DNA of 20,614 nt from Acidimicrobiia bacterium (GTDB lineage: Bacteria > Actinomycetota > Acidimicrobiia > Spongiisociales > SHLN01). The stretch is from positions 1 through 20,614 of the forward strand of contig JAUXLW010000002.1 in assembly GCA_030623545.1 (NCBI GenBank), read 5' to 3'. A program made the position numbers and the translations under genes. How positions within the stretch are numbered: the first letter of the stretch is position 1; each line of letters begins with the position of its first letter. Below the pieces are notes generated by a model. That model did no database searches. It had not been told where the DNA came from and was given only the letters and a program-made list of their open reading frames with translations. Below are positions 7,474-14,821 of the stretch, piece by piece.

Positions 7474-8891
7474 TTCACGAACCGCCCCACTTCACTCACC
7501 AGCTGCTCGGCTGTGACACGGCGTCGATTTGAGAGCCGGCGTCCGGCCACGCCGTGCCAATACGCTCCGCTCCGGGCAGCGGTGCCCGGCGCTAAGCCCT
7601 GTGCCCAGAGGGCTGCCACCATTCCCGTCAGGACATCACCGGTGCCGATGGTGGCCAGCTCGGGCCCCCCGGTGGCCACGGCCCAGGTTTCGTTCGCGTC
7701 GGAGACAAATGTGGGGTTGCCCTTGAGCAGCACGACAATTCCCGTTGCCCGTGCCAGAGCCGCCGCCGCTTCGTAGCCGGCTTCGACTCCAGCCAACCGG
7801 GTGAACTCCCCGGCGTGGGGTGTAATGATTGTCGGTCCGGCGCGACTCTCGAGTTGGGAAGGATGGCGGATAGCGTTGAGCCCGTCGGCGTCTATGACCA
7901 TCGGCCCGTCCCAGCGGGATAGGAGCTCGGCAACGAATTTGTCTTGCTCAGCCCCCAGGCCCGGCCCCAATGCCAGCACATCGAAGCGGGCGGCGTAGGC
8001 GAGCACCTCATCCACGTCGGAGGAGTCAAAACGCTCCCCGGTACCGATAGGTTTGCTCATCACGCCGGCGGCCAGGCCCTCAACCACGGGCTGCCAACGT
8101 CCCGGCACGGCGATGGCGACGGCACCTGCTCCCCCCTCCAATGCCGAGCGGCCCGCCAGGACCGCAGCCCCGGTGAGACCGGGGCTTCCGCCGACCACCA
8201 ACACGGAACCCGCCGACCACTTGTGGTCGGTTCGTAGGCGGGACGGACGAGGAGCATCGTCCTCCTCCGCCAGAAGCATTTCGGGATTGCCCCCTTCCAA
8301 TCCAATGTCTCTCACGTCTATCGGGCCACACAGCTCGGGACCCTCACCGAGAAGGTGGCCCACCTTGAGGGCATGGAAGGTGACGGTGCGTCTTGCCCGG
8401 AATGAAGGGCCGGTGGTGGTGCCATCTGCCGCACTGAGCCCGCTGGGAACATCGATCGCCAGTAGCGGTGCCGGTGAATCCAACCACGGCAACACTGCTG
8501 CGGGAAGCTCACCGTGGAAGCCGGCGCCGAACAGCCCATCAACAATCAGATCGCATTTGGAAGCGGGTTCCCCCAGCGCCACGACGGTGACGCCGGCGTG
8601 CACTGCCGCGGAGCCGGCTTTACGAGCTGCAGAGTCCTCGCCTCTGGGAAATCCGAGCGCGTGGACCGTTACTACCGCTCCACGGCGTCGCAAGTATTTG
8701 GCGGCCACGTAGGCATCCCCCCCGTTGTTGCCGGGCCCGGCCAGGACCGCCACCCGTTGGCCGTACCCGGCGCCCATTTCCACCGCGGCCAAGGCAACCC
8801 ACAATCCGGCCCGCTCCATGAGCTCGTCGATGCGATCGGCCGCCTGGGCGTCGAGCCGGGCGGATTCCTCCGGAGTAATGATCGGCTGCAC
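7470..8891 (-). CDS. nnr: Bifunctional NAD(P)HX epimerase / ADP-dependent NAD(P)HX dehydratase
   Basis: Repairs hydrated NADH and NADPH. The N-terminal YjeF_N domain (about 1-205) epimerises the R and S forms, and the C-terminal ribokinase-like domain (about 220-473) dehydrates the S form with ADP. Motifs are GNNGGDA (54-60), DGLFGAG (118-124), DVPSG (147-151), GPGLG (309-313), DADGLN (334-339), TPHAGEF (357-363) and GTGDVLTG (416-423). The start is GTG at 8891, with an in-frame TAG 9 nt upstream and no good Shine-Dalgarno sequence. It is the first gene of the overlapping cluster, so its promoter should lie in the accessory patch upstream. Confidence 0.95.
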   Translation of the reverse strand: MQPIITPEESARLDAQAADRIDELMERAGLWVALAAVEMGAGYGQRVAVLAGPGNNGGDAYVAAKYLRRRGAVVTVHALGFPRGEDSAARKAGSAAVHAGVTVVALGEPASKCDLIVDGLFGAGFHGELPAAVLPWLDSPAPLLAIDVPSGLSAADGTTTGPSFRARRTVTFHALKVGHLLGEGPELCGPIDVRDIGLEGGNPEMLLAEEDDAPRPSRLRTDHKWSAGSVLVVGGSPGLTGAAVLAGRSALEGGAGAVAIAVPGRWQPVVEGLAAGVMSKPIGTGERFDSSDVDEVLAYAARFDVLALGPGLGAEQDKFVAELLSRWDGPMVIDADGLNAIRHPSQLESRAGPTIITPHAGEFTRLAGVEAGYEAAAALARATGIVVLLKGNPTFVSDANETWAVATGGPELATIGTGDVLTGMVAALWAQGLAPGTAARSGAYWHGVAGRRLSNRRRVTAEQLVSEVGRFVK

Positions 8892-8902
8892 CCCTAAAGG
8901 CT

Positions 8903-8927
8903 ACCGGCCGGGTACCCCCCGGCCGGT
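8903..8927. terminator. Perfect 10-bp GC-only hairpin upstream of nnr
   Basis: ACCGGCCGGG (8903-8912), a 5-nt loop and CCCGGCCGGT (8918-8927) form a perfect stem. On the plus strand CTTTTC follows about 10 nt later. On the minus strand the hairpin would sit about 12 nt before the nnr GTG. It may be a terminator for either direction or an nnr 5'-UTR structure. Confidence 0.4.
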
Positions 8928-8950
8928 GCCTAAGCGCCTTTTCTGATGTT

Positions 8951-9089
8951 CAGCCTCGCTACTGACGAAACCAAATTCCGGGCAGTATCTCTGGCTGAAC
9001 CGCCTCGTCATAGTCTGACGGACGGAACCAAAGCCCAGGCAGTATCTCCGGCTGAACCGCCTCGTCATAGTCTGACGGACGGAACCAAA
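8951..9089. repeat. 57-bp tandem direct repeat, two near-perfect copies plus a degenerate third
   Basis: Copies at 8981-9037 and 9038-9089 differ at one base over the shared 52 bp. The common core reads GCAGTATCT, then GGCTGAACCGCCTCGTCA, then TAGTCTGACGGACGG. A worn partial copy at 8951-8980 shares GCCTCG, CTGACG and AACCAAA. The period is a multiple of three, so long frames stay open on both strands, but I see no credible protein. The array ends exactly where the BMP-like frame begins. Confidence 0.8.
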
Positions 9090-9090
9090 C

Positions 9091-9372
9091 GTGCTGCGCA
9101 TGTTCCCCGACCAGTTCTCTTCCCCCGCTCTACAACATTCACCCGAGCGGTGGACCGGGCACATACTCACATCGGCAGTCAAACCTTTCAACGAGGCGGT
9201 TTATCTCGCCCTCGAGGGCTACTCGCGGGGGGACCTTGCAGCGGGAAGTCAGATCGTGGCTATGGACTATTCGACGAGTGGCGGTTTCGTGGACGAGTTC
9301 ATACCGCAGCTGGACGCCATCAAGGAGCAGATCAACTCTGGCGAGATCGTGGTCCCATCAGTCCCGCAGTGA
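9091..9372 (+). pseudogene. C-terminal remnant of a BMP-family ABC transporter substrate-binding lipoprotein
   Basis: The 93-codon frame carries features of the BMP (Med/PnrA-like) family C-terminus: PDQFSS near 6-11, HILTSAVKPFNEAVYLAL (24-41), then VDEFIPQLDAIKEQINSGEI (67-86) before VVPSVPQ. These proteins are usually over 300 residues and begin with a lipoprotein signal. Here there is no signal peptide, no N-terminal lobe and no convincing start. An in-frame TGA lies at 9073-9075 within the upstream repeat. No transporter ATPase or permease genes are nearby. I infer a truncated gene carried in or broken by the event that left the tandem repeat. Confidence 0.6.
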
Positions 9373-9383
9373 CCCGTCGACGA

Positions 9384-9758
9384 TCAGTCCGCCACTGAGA
9401 TCGCCAATACCATGGCCGTCACGTCGGTATGGGTGATAGACACGTGCACTTCCGAGACTCCGAGTTGTGCCGCTCGGCGGGCGGCCGTGCCGAAGAGGTT
9501 CACTGTGGGCTTGCCGCCACCCGTGATCTCAATGTCCTTCCAGCGTAACTGGCGCCACCCGCGACCCAGACTTTTCATAACGGCTTCCTTGCCGGCGAAT
9601 CGAGCGGCCAGCCGGCTCGAGGGGTTGGCGAACCGGTCGGCGTAGGCCCTCTCGTGGTCGGTAAAGCAACGCTCACGGAACTTCTCCGGATACTTGCCGA
9701 GTAACCGCTCCACCCGGTCTATCTCCGCCAGGTCGATCCCTATGCCAACAATGTTCAT
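9384..9758 (-). CDS. acpS: Holo-[acyl-carrier-protein] synthase AcpS
   Basis: Transfers the 4'-phosphopantetheine arm from CoA to acyl carrier protein. The 124-residue length is standard. Both magnesium-binding signatures are present: GIGIDLAEIDRV with Asp9, and FAGKEAVMKSLG with Glu58. I chose ATG 9758 because MNIVGIGIDL is the conserved N-terminus; the frame runs open 100 codons further upstream only through repeat sequence. The Shine-Dalgarno sequence is weak. The next gene downstream on the same strand is nnr, 490 nt away across the accessory patch. Confidence 0.95.
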   Translation of the reverse strand: MNIVGIGIDLAEIDRVERLLGKYPEKFRERCFTDHERAYADRFANPSSRLAARFAGKEAVMKSLGRGWRQLRWKDIEITGGGKPTVNLFGTAARRAAQLGVSEVHVSITHTDVTAMVLAISVAD

Positions 9759-10186
9759 GACGGCGAGGCTAATCAACTCAGAGAGCCAGTCAGCAGTCCC
9801 CTCCAGCGGAACGGAGTCTTCGCAGCGGAGTGTGCCCAGTCTCCTTCCCTGGGGTGTCGAAGGTGGCACCGTCGGAGCCGGTGACGAAAAGGGGGAACGG
9901 TCCCCACCAACAAGCCTCCCCCTCCTCGCCCTCACTTCGTTCGGGCGGTCCTCCCCCAGGAGGACATAACTCACGGGGCGGTGCCCAGCACTTGACTGCT
10001 GGTCGGTGCGTGCCGGATCGGCTCGTGATTCAACCCTCGCACCGCACCATCGCTTCACTCAGGATGCCGTTGTTGGAAACCGCCTCCTCCCAGCCTCCCC
10101 CACCCTTGGGAGAGGAGCCAATCTTCCCGCGTGTGCCAAGGAGCGATGGGCAGGCTTACAATCCCCTCGATTATTGGGAGGCGGAA
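9759..10186. other. Divergent spacer between acpS and hpt
   Basis: This 428-base stretch is mostly copy 1 of the dispersed intergenic repeat. The last 60 bases form the hpt leader, with a possible -10 TACAAT at 10157-10162 (no good -35) and a GGAGG ribosome binding site. No protein-coding signal is convincing. Confidence 0.6.
9793..10122. repeat. Dispersed intergenic repeat, copy 1
   Basis: Shares an ordered series of blocks with 15350-15655 in the same orientation. The blocks are GCAGTCCCCTCC with GGAGTCTTCGCAGCG (9793-9832), CCCACCAAC, GGCGGTGCCCAGCA to CAACCCTCG (about 9977-10039), and GTTGTTGG to GGGAGAGGAGC (about 10069-10119). Two stems recur in both copies: CCAGCA-N6-TGCTGG near 9985-10002, and CTCCCCCA with TGGGAGAG near 10096-10115. 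The minus-strand end lies 34 nt upstream of acpS. Confidence 0.8.
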
Positions 10187-10702
10187 ATGAGCGAACTCGA
10201 CCCATTATTCAGCGAACAGGACATCTCCGTTGCCGTCGAGCGCATGGCCGCTGAGATCGCCAGTGACCACCGTGAGCACAATCCGCTATTGGTCGGGATT
10301 CTCAAAGGCTCGTATGTGTTTCTGGCCGACCTCTCCCGAGGCCTGGGGATTCCGCACGAGATCGATTTCATCCGCGCCCGATCGTACGGGAAGGGAATGC
10401 ACTCCAGCGGAGCGGTCGAAATCACCAAGGACATCGAAACCGACCTCACCGATCGTCACATAATCCTGGTGGAGGACATCGCCGACACCGGACTGACAAT
10501 GAATGTCGTCGCAGAGCGCCTAATGGCTGGAGAGCCGGCATCCGTGCACCGCTGCGCGTTGCTACTTCGAGAAGGATCGGAGCCGGTTCCCGAATATCTG
10601 GGAATGACGGTAGGGCCCGGCTTCGTAGTCGGCTACGGCATCGACTACGGAGAAGAGCACCGCGGCCTGAAAGACATCCGGGTGGTGCGGGGCACCACCT
10701 AG
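10187..10702 (+). CDS. hpt: Hypoxanthine phosphoribosyltransferase
   Basis: Purine salvage enzyme that joins hypoxanthine or guanine to PRPP to make IMP or GMP. The 171-residue product has the pyrophosphate loop VGILKGSYVF (36-45), the PRPP-binding motif LVEDIADTGLT (94-104) and the base-binding end FVVGYGIDYGEEHRGL (146-161). ATG 10187 follows GGAGG (10177-10181). The frame is open further upstream but only through the repeat. It is the only confident intact plus-strand gene, convergent with glmS. Its common actinobacterial partner tilS is not adjacent. Confidence 0.96.
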   Translation: MSELDPLFSEQDISVAVERMAAEIASDHREHNPLLVGILKGSYVFLADLSRGLGIPHEIDFIRARSYGKGMHSSGAVEITKDIETDLTDRHIILVEDIADTGLTMNVVAERLMAGEPASVHRCALLLREGSEPVPEYLGMTVGPGFVVGYGIDYGEEHRGLKDIRVVRGTT

Positions 10703-10717
10703 GCAATACCTTTTGTC

Positions 10718-10764
10718 GCTGCTCGGCCGGCCCCGGGCTTGATGAGTTGATGGGGCCGAGCAGC
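10718..10764. terminator. Bidirectional terminator-like hairpin between hpt and glmS
   Basis: GCTGCTCGGCC (10718-10728) pairs perfectly with GGCCGAGCAGC (10754-10764), with further G/C pairing possible inside the 25-nt loop. It lies 16 nt after the hpt stop, in the convergent spacer. A smaller stem, GAACCA with TGGTTC at 10825-10854, lies just after the glmS stop. Confidence 0.55.
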
Positions 10765-10861
10765 CGACTGCTTCCGCCTCGACTGACGCCACCTGCTGCC
10801 TCGGGCGCAGCCCTCGGCCTTTGAGAACCACGATGACGCGTGAGGTCCTGGTTCGTACCAA

Positions 10862-12685
10862 CTACTCAACGGTGACGGACTTGGCCAGGTTACGGGGCTG
10901 ATCGATGTCCAGGCCCCGGTGGTCGGCTACGTGATAGGCCAGCAATTGGAGCGGGACGATCGACAGCACCGGGCTCAATAGATCGAGCGTCCGCGGGATC
11001 CTGAGTAGATGATCTGTGTACGCCTCGATCTCGGTGTCATCATCATAAGCAACGCCGATAACCATCGCACCACGGGCTTTCACCTCCTGGAGCGCTGAGG
11101 TGGTCTTGTCATATACGTGCTGCTGAGTGTTGACCACAACCACCGGAGTCCCTTCGGTGATCAACGCCAGGGTGCCATGTTTCAGCTCGCCGGCCGGCAT
11201 CGCCTCAGAGTGCAGATAGCTGATTTCCTTCAACTTGAGCGAACCTTCGGTTGCGACCGCGTAGTCGAGCCCCCGGCCAATGAAGTAGATGTCATCGTGG
11301 CCGGCGAGAAGCTGGGCCACGTCCTCAACCCCGTCCTCGCGTTTGAGAACCTCCTCCAGTTGGGCCGGCAACTTGGCCAGCGCGCCGCCTACTTCAAGGG
11401 CCCGGGCCTGATCGAGCGCCCCGCGCCGGTGGCCAAGATCCAGCGCTAGAAGATATTGCGACACCAACATGGCCAGGTAGGCCTTGGTGGAGGCCACCGC
11501 GATCTCCGGGCCGGCTCGGGTGTATATGACATCGTCGGCGTAGTGAGTAAGGGCCGATCCCACCACGTTCGTAACCGCCAGCAATCGCGACCCTCTGTCT
11601 TGCAGCAATCTTGCTGCCGCCAACGTGTCGGCCGTCTCGCCAGACTGGCTCAAGGCCACTGTTAAGGAGCCGGGCTCGAGGATGGGATCGCGATATCGCA
11701 GCTCGTGGGCATAAACGGCCTCGGTCGGAACGCGGAGCAATCCCTCAAATAGCTCCTTACCTACCAGCCCGGCGTGAAAGGCGGTGCCGCAGGCGGTGAT
11801 CCAGACCTTATCCAGCTCTTCGACGAAGCCCCGGGGCCATTCGACGTCCTCGAGTGTTACCGAACTGCCATCAAGCCTGCCCAGCACACAATCCGCCGCC
11901 ACCTGGGACTGCTCGAAGATCTCCTTGAGCATGAAATGGGGGTAACCACCCTTTTCGGCTTGCTCGACGTCCCAATCGATCTCGGCCGGCTCCCGGTCGA
12001 TCGGATCTCCCTGCAGTGTCTCGAGAACCACTCGGCCCGGATTAATGGTGACCATCTCACCGTCTTCCAGTACCACAACCTGGCGAGTGTGATCCAGCAG
12101 AGCCGGGATGCCGGAGGCCAGATACATCTCCCCATCCCCGATACCCACGACTAATGGGCTGATCATCCTCACTGCGACCAGGGTGTCCGGCTCATGAACC
12201 GTGACCGCCACCAACGCGTAAGCCCCTGTGGCGCGAGCAACGGCCTTGCGCACCGCAGCTGCCAAATCTCCTTCGTACTCGTCGGATATCAAATGAACGA
12301 GCACCTCGGTGTCGGTGTCCGAGACCATGGTCTTACCGGCGGCCATCAGTTCCTCTTTGAGCTGATGGAAGTTCTCGATGATCCCGTTGTGCACCACGGC
12401 GAATTCGTCAGTGGAATCGGTGTGAGGGTGAGCATTGAGGTCGGTCGGGGGGCCGTGGGTGGCCCAGCGGGTGTGGCCGATCCCCAGGTTCCCCGGCGGC
12501 TCGGCTCCTGCTACCACCGCCTCGAGCTGGTCGAGCTTGCCGGCTGCTTTGAGGATGGTCATGTTGCCGCCATCGCTGACGGCGATTCCGGCCGAGTCGT
12601 AGCCGCGATATTCGAGCCTTCTCAAACCCTGCAGAAGGATCGGACTGGCCTGGCGCGGCCCGACGTATCCCATGATTCCGCACAT
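10862..12685 (-). CDS. glmS: Glutamine-fructose-6-phosphate aminotransferase (isomerizing) GlmS
   Basis: Makes glucosamine-6-phosphate from fructose-6-phosphate and glutamine, the entry step to UDP-GlcNAc and peptidoglycan. The 607-residue protein starts MCGIMGYVG with the Cys2 nucleophile exposed after Met removal. It carries LEYRGYDSAG (24-33) and GHTRWATHG (70-78) in the glutaminase domain. Two SIS sugar-isomerase domains follow (LSQSGETADT in the first), ending in the usual LAKSVTVE. ATG 12685 has GAGGAG about 8 nt upstream. The leader holds a glmS ribozyme, so the product sugar probably triggers destruction of its own message. Confidence 0.98.
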   Translation of the reverse strand: MCGIMGYVGPRQASPILLQGLRRLEYRGYDSAGIAVSDGGNMTILKAAGKLDQLEAVVAGAEPPGNLGIGHTRWATHGPPTDLNAHPHTDSTDEFAVVHNGIIENFHQLKEELMAAGKTMVSDTDTEVLVHLISDEYEGDLAAAVRKAVARATGAYALVAVTVHEPDTLVAVRMISPLVVGIGDGEMYLASGIPALLDHTRQVVVLEDGEMVTINPGRVVLETLQGDPIDREPAEIDWDVEQAEKGGYPHFMLKEIFEQSQVAADCVLGRLDGSSVTLEDVEWPRGFVEELDKVWITACGTAFHAGLVGKELFEGLLRVPTEAVYAHELRYRDPILEPGSLTVALSQSGETADTLAAARLLQDRGSRLLAVTNVVGSALTHYADDVIYTRAGPEIAVASTKAYLAMLVSQYLLALDLGHRRGALDQARALEVGGALAKLPAQLEEVLKREDGVEDVAQLLAGHDDIYFIGRGLDYAVATEGSLKLKEISYLHSEAMPAGELKHGTLALITEGTPVVVVNTQQHVYDKTTSALQEVKARGAMVIGVAYDDDTEIEAYTDHLLRIPRTLDLLSPVLSIVPLQLLAYHVADHRGLDIDQPRNLAKSVTVE

Positions 12686-12720
12686 TGCTGTTGCTCCTCA
12701 TCCCGGATACGGGGTTCGGA

Positions 12721-12736
12721 GGCGCGCGATCGCGCC
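12721..12736 (-). other. GC hairpin between the ribozyme and the glmS start
   Basis: On the minus strand GGCGCG-ATCG-CGCGCC forms a 6-bp stem with a tetraloop, preceded by GGGAG-GGA-CTCCC near 12739-12751. Both lie in the 70 nt between the ribozyme and the glmS Shine-Dalgarno sequence. Their role is unknown; they may shape the 5' end left after cleavage. Confidence 0.4.
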
Positions 12737-12755
12737 GAGGGAGTCCCTCCCACTT

Positions 12756-12888
12756 CGATGGGCCGCTGTTCCGGGGTCACCCCCGGGTTTTAGGCCGCAC
12801 CGTGTCGACTGTGGAGCCGAAAGGGCATCCGCCGAATGATTCGATGACCCTTTTCCTCGTCACCTCGCTGTTAGCGAGGCCAGGCGCT
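12756..12888 (-). ncRNA. glmS ribozyme (glucosamine-6-phosphate-activated self-cleaving RNA)
   Basis: Read on the minus strand, the leader follows the B. subtilis glmS ribozyme block by block. The cleavage site is A/GCGCC, between 12888 and 12887. P1 is CCTCGCT-AAC-AGCGAGG (12863-12879). The core TGACGAGGA is at 12854-12862. An AAAGGG...CCCTTT stem encloses TCATCGAA and TTCGGCGGATG. P3 pairs CGGTG-(C)-GGCC (12793-12802) with GGCCCATCG (12756-12764). P4 is CCGGGG-GTGA-CCCCGG (12771-12786) with a GNRA loop, followed by GAACA. Order, spacing and position upstream of glmS all fit. In known examples glucosamine-6-phosphate is the cofactor and RNase J degrades the cleaved message. Confidence 0.93.
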
Positions 12889-12934
12889 GCTTTTCCCGGT
12901 ATCCGATTGGTTACCTATGTCTTACCAAAGAGTA

Positions 12935-14263
12935 TCACGGGACTTCTCCTAAGGCGTGGCGCACAACAACGGCCAAATCGTCTGCCGTTTGGGCGGCCTC
13001 GGTCTTGGCCCCGGCCTCCACCATCACTCGAATGACCGGCTCAGTGCCGGAGGGGCGAATCAGAACTCGCCCACTGTCACCGAGGCGCTGCTCAGTCTCC
13101 CGAACCGCTTCCCAGATCGCCTCGGCCCCGGCCAAGGATTCCTTGTCGGCGACGCGAACGTTACGCAGTACCTGAGGGTATTCGGTCATCACTTGCCGAA
13201 GCTCGGTCAACGGCTTTCCAGTGGCAGCTACCACCTCGAGCAGCCGCAAAGCCGTCAACAAACCGTCACCCGTGAACGAGTGATCGAGAAAAATGACATG
13301 CCCCGATTGCTCGCCGCCAAGGTTCACTTTGTGCTCGCGCATTGCTTCAAGGACGTAACGATCGCCTACTGCAGTTTCGATCAGCTTGATGCCCAGATCG
13401 CCCATCGCCCTCCGAAACCCCAGGTTGGACATGACGGTGACAACTACCGTGTTGTTCTTTAACCGACCCTGCTCGTGCAGGTAGCGGGCGATGATGGCCA
13501 TCACGACATCGCCATTGAGGGGCACGCTGCCCTCGTCTATGGCAATAAAACGATCGGCATCCCCGTCGAGCACCACACCAATCTGGCCGTCGATCTGGCC
13601 GGCTAGGAACTCAGGGTGGTTGGCGCCACATCCGTCATTGATGTTGAGGCCGTCCGGCTCACAAGCCACCGCGGTGACATTTGCGCCCAGTTCTTTGAAC
13701 AACCGGGGAGCAGCCATAAAGGCTGAGCCGTTGGCGGCGTCAACTGCGACTTCGAGACCCCGCAACGAGTACGAAGCGTCGGCCTTGAGCCACTCCAGGT
13801 AGAGCTCGAGAGCGCCGGTGCGCACGATCTGCATCCCCGTACCCGACCGGGGAGCCTTCCAGGGGGGCCCGGCCCGATACCGGGCCTCAATGGCATCCTC
13901 CAATTGATCGCTCAGCTTGGCACCGTCACCCCCGAAAAACTTGATGCCGTTGTCCTCAGCGGGATTGTGCGAAGCAGATACGACGGCCCCCATGGAGGCC
14001 CCGGATTGCACGGTGAGGTGAGCGATGGCCGCGGTGGGGATGATCCCCACATCTTCGGTGTCGACTCCCACTGAGTGAAAGCCCGCCTGCAACGCCAGCG
14101 AAAGCATGTCGCCCGAGCGACGAGTGTCGCGCCCGACGATCACAGGGCCGGCGAGCCCCTCCCCGGCAGCCCGCGCCAGATCAATGGCCAGTTCTACGGT
14201 GAGTTCGACGTTGGCCTTGCCGCGAACGCCATCGGTGCCGAATAGGCGCTTGGCGGTTGGCAC
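12935..14263 (-). CDS. glmM: Phosphoglucosamine mutase GlmM
   Basis: Converts glucosamine-6-phosphate to glucosamine-1-phosphate, the step after GlmS. The 442-residue protein has RLFGTDGVRG (6-15), the phosphoserine loop SASHNP (96-101, active Ser98), the metal loop DGDADR (233-238), the sugar loop GGEQSGH (316-322) and the phosphate loop RPSGTEP (403-409). The GTG start at 14263 lies 2 nt after the rpsI stop with no separate Shine-Dalgarno sequence, so translation is probably coupled to rpsI. Together glmM and glmS, with the ribozyme between them, form a small amino-sugar module. Confidence 0.97.
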   Translation of the reverse strand: MPTAKRLFGTDGVRGKANVELTVELAIDLARAAGEGLAGPVIVGRDTRRSGDMLSLALQAGFHSVGVDTEDVGIIPTAAIAHLTVQSGASMGAVVSASHNPAEDNGIKFFGGDGAKLSDQLEDAIEARYRAGPPWKAPRSGTGMQIVRTGALELYLEWLKADASYSLRGLEVAVDAANGSAFMAAPRLFKELGANVTAVACEPDGLNINDGCGANHPEFLAGQIDGQIGVVLDGDADRFIAIDEGSVPLNGDVVMAIIARYLHEQGRLKNNTVVVTVMSNLGFRRAMGDLGIKLIETAVGDRYVLEAMREHKVNLGGEQSGHVIFLDHSFTGDGLLTALRLLEVVAATGKPLTELRQVMTEYPQVLRNVRVADKESLAGAEAIWEAVRETEQRLGDSGRVLIRPSGTEPVIRVMVEAGAKTEAAQTADDLAVVVRHALGEVP

Positions 14264-14265
14264 TT

Positions 14266-14658
14266 TTAGCGCTTGGTGTACTGCGGTGCCCGCCGCGCCT
14301 TACGCAGGCCGTACTTCTTGGGCTCGACCCGACGAGCGTCCCTGGTGAGGAACCCACCCTTCTTGAGAACCTCGCGGAGCTCGGGGTCGATCTTCTCCAG
14401 AGCGCGGGCGATTCCGAGACGGAGCGCATCGATCTGCCCGGTGGTCCCCCCGCCGGACAGCCTGGCGCGGATGGCATAGCGCCCTTCGAGCTCAACGGCC
14501 CGCAACGGCTCGAGGACCCTGACTCTCATCGCCATGGTGGGAAAGTACTCCTCGAGCTTCTTCCCGTTCAGTTCGAAACCTGGCTCGCCATCCATAAGTC
14601 GTACTTGGGCAACGGAGCGCTTGCGACGTCCGGTTGCTCGGGCGAGCTGATCGGCCAT
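14266..14658 (-). CDS. rpsI: 30S ribosomal protein S9
   Basis: Small-subunit protein whose C-terminal tail reaches the P-site tRNA. The 130 residues include ATGRRKRSVAQVRL near the N-terminus, LSGGGTTGQIDALRLGIARA in the middle and the basic tail ending RRAPQYTKR. ATG 14658 has AGGAG 6 nt upstream; the frame extends 20 codons further into the leader but lacks a better start. It follows rplM, the usual L13-S9 pair, across a 161-nt spacer that resembles the rpsM and rpsD leaders. Confidence 0.97.
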   Translation of the reverse strand: MADQLARATGRRKRSVAQVRLMDGEPGFELNGKKLEEYFPTMAMRVRVLEPLRAVELEGRYAIRARLSGGGTTGQIDALRLGIARALEKIDPELREVLKKGGFLTRDARRVEPKKYGLRKARRAPQYTKR

Positions 14659-14821
14659 TAGTGCTCCTGCCCGGAAGTGCGGTGGATGTATCCCCAAGAA
14701 CTCGGCGCAGTCTGGCAAGGACGTGGGACGAAGGCGTAGTTAACCCTACGTCGAGGCCTGCGGGCGCAGTCAGGTGCGTCGAGGGTCGGCGAGACGCCGC
14801 CGGTACGTTCGGGCGGGTGCA
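14659..14821 (-). repeat. Leader element C before rpsI, diverged relative of the rpsM/rpsD leaders
   Basis: The whole rplM-rpsI spacer resembles the 164-bp twin leaders. Shared blocks on the minus strand are the CGGCG-TCT-CGCCG hairpin, CTCGACGCA, a C-rich tract, GCCTTCGTC then CGTCCTTGCCA, GCGCCGAGT, GGAT(A)CATCC and AGGAGC just before TAATG. It carries its own insertion (around GTAGGGTTAACTAC) and lacks part of the twin sequence. A 54-codon frame starts at a GTG overlapping the rplM TAG and ends at a TAA overlapping the rpsI ATG. Confidence 0.6.

Larger units (their letters stand above)
8892..9383. other. Accessory spacer between nnr and acpS
   Basis: This 492-base stretch holds, left to right, a strong GC hairpin, a 57-bp tandem repeat and a truncated BMP-family gene on the plus strand. 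Both flanking genes are on the minus strand. No intact gene is seen. It looks like an insertion or decay site between two genes that could otherwise be co-transcribed. Confidence 0.7.

Noticed and set aside
8951..9089. Possible CRISPR array
   Set aside because: The units are directly joined with no unique spacers, there are only two good copies and no cas genes nearby.
8901..9398. Overlapping frames on both strands through the 57-bp repeat (96 and 150 codons)
   Set aside because: They are open only because the repeat period is a multiple of three. The translations are repetitive and resemble no protein, and the BMP-like frame explains 9091-9372 better.
9759..10058. 100-codon N-terminal extension of acpS
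   Set aside because: The extension translates the dispersed repeat. AcpS proteins begin at the MNIVGIGIDL-type sequence and are about 120-130 residues.
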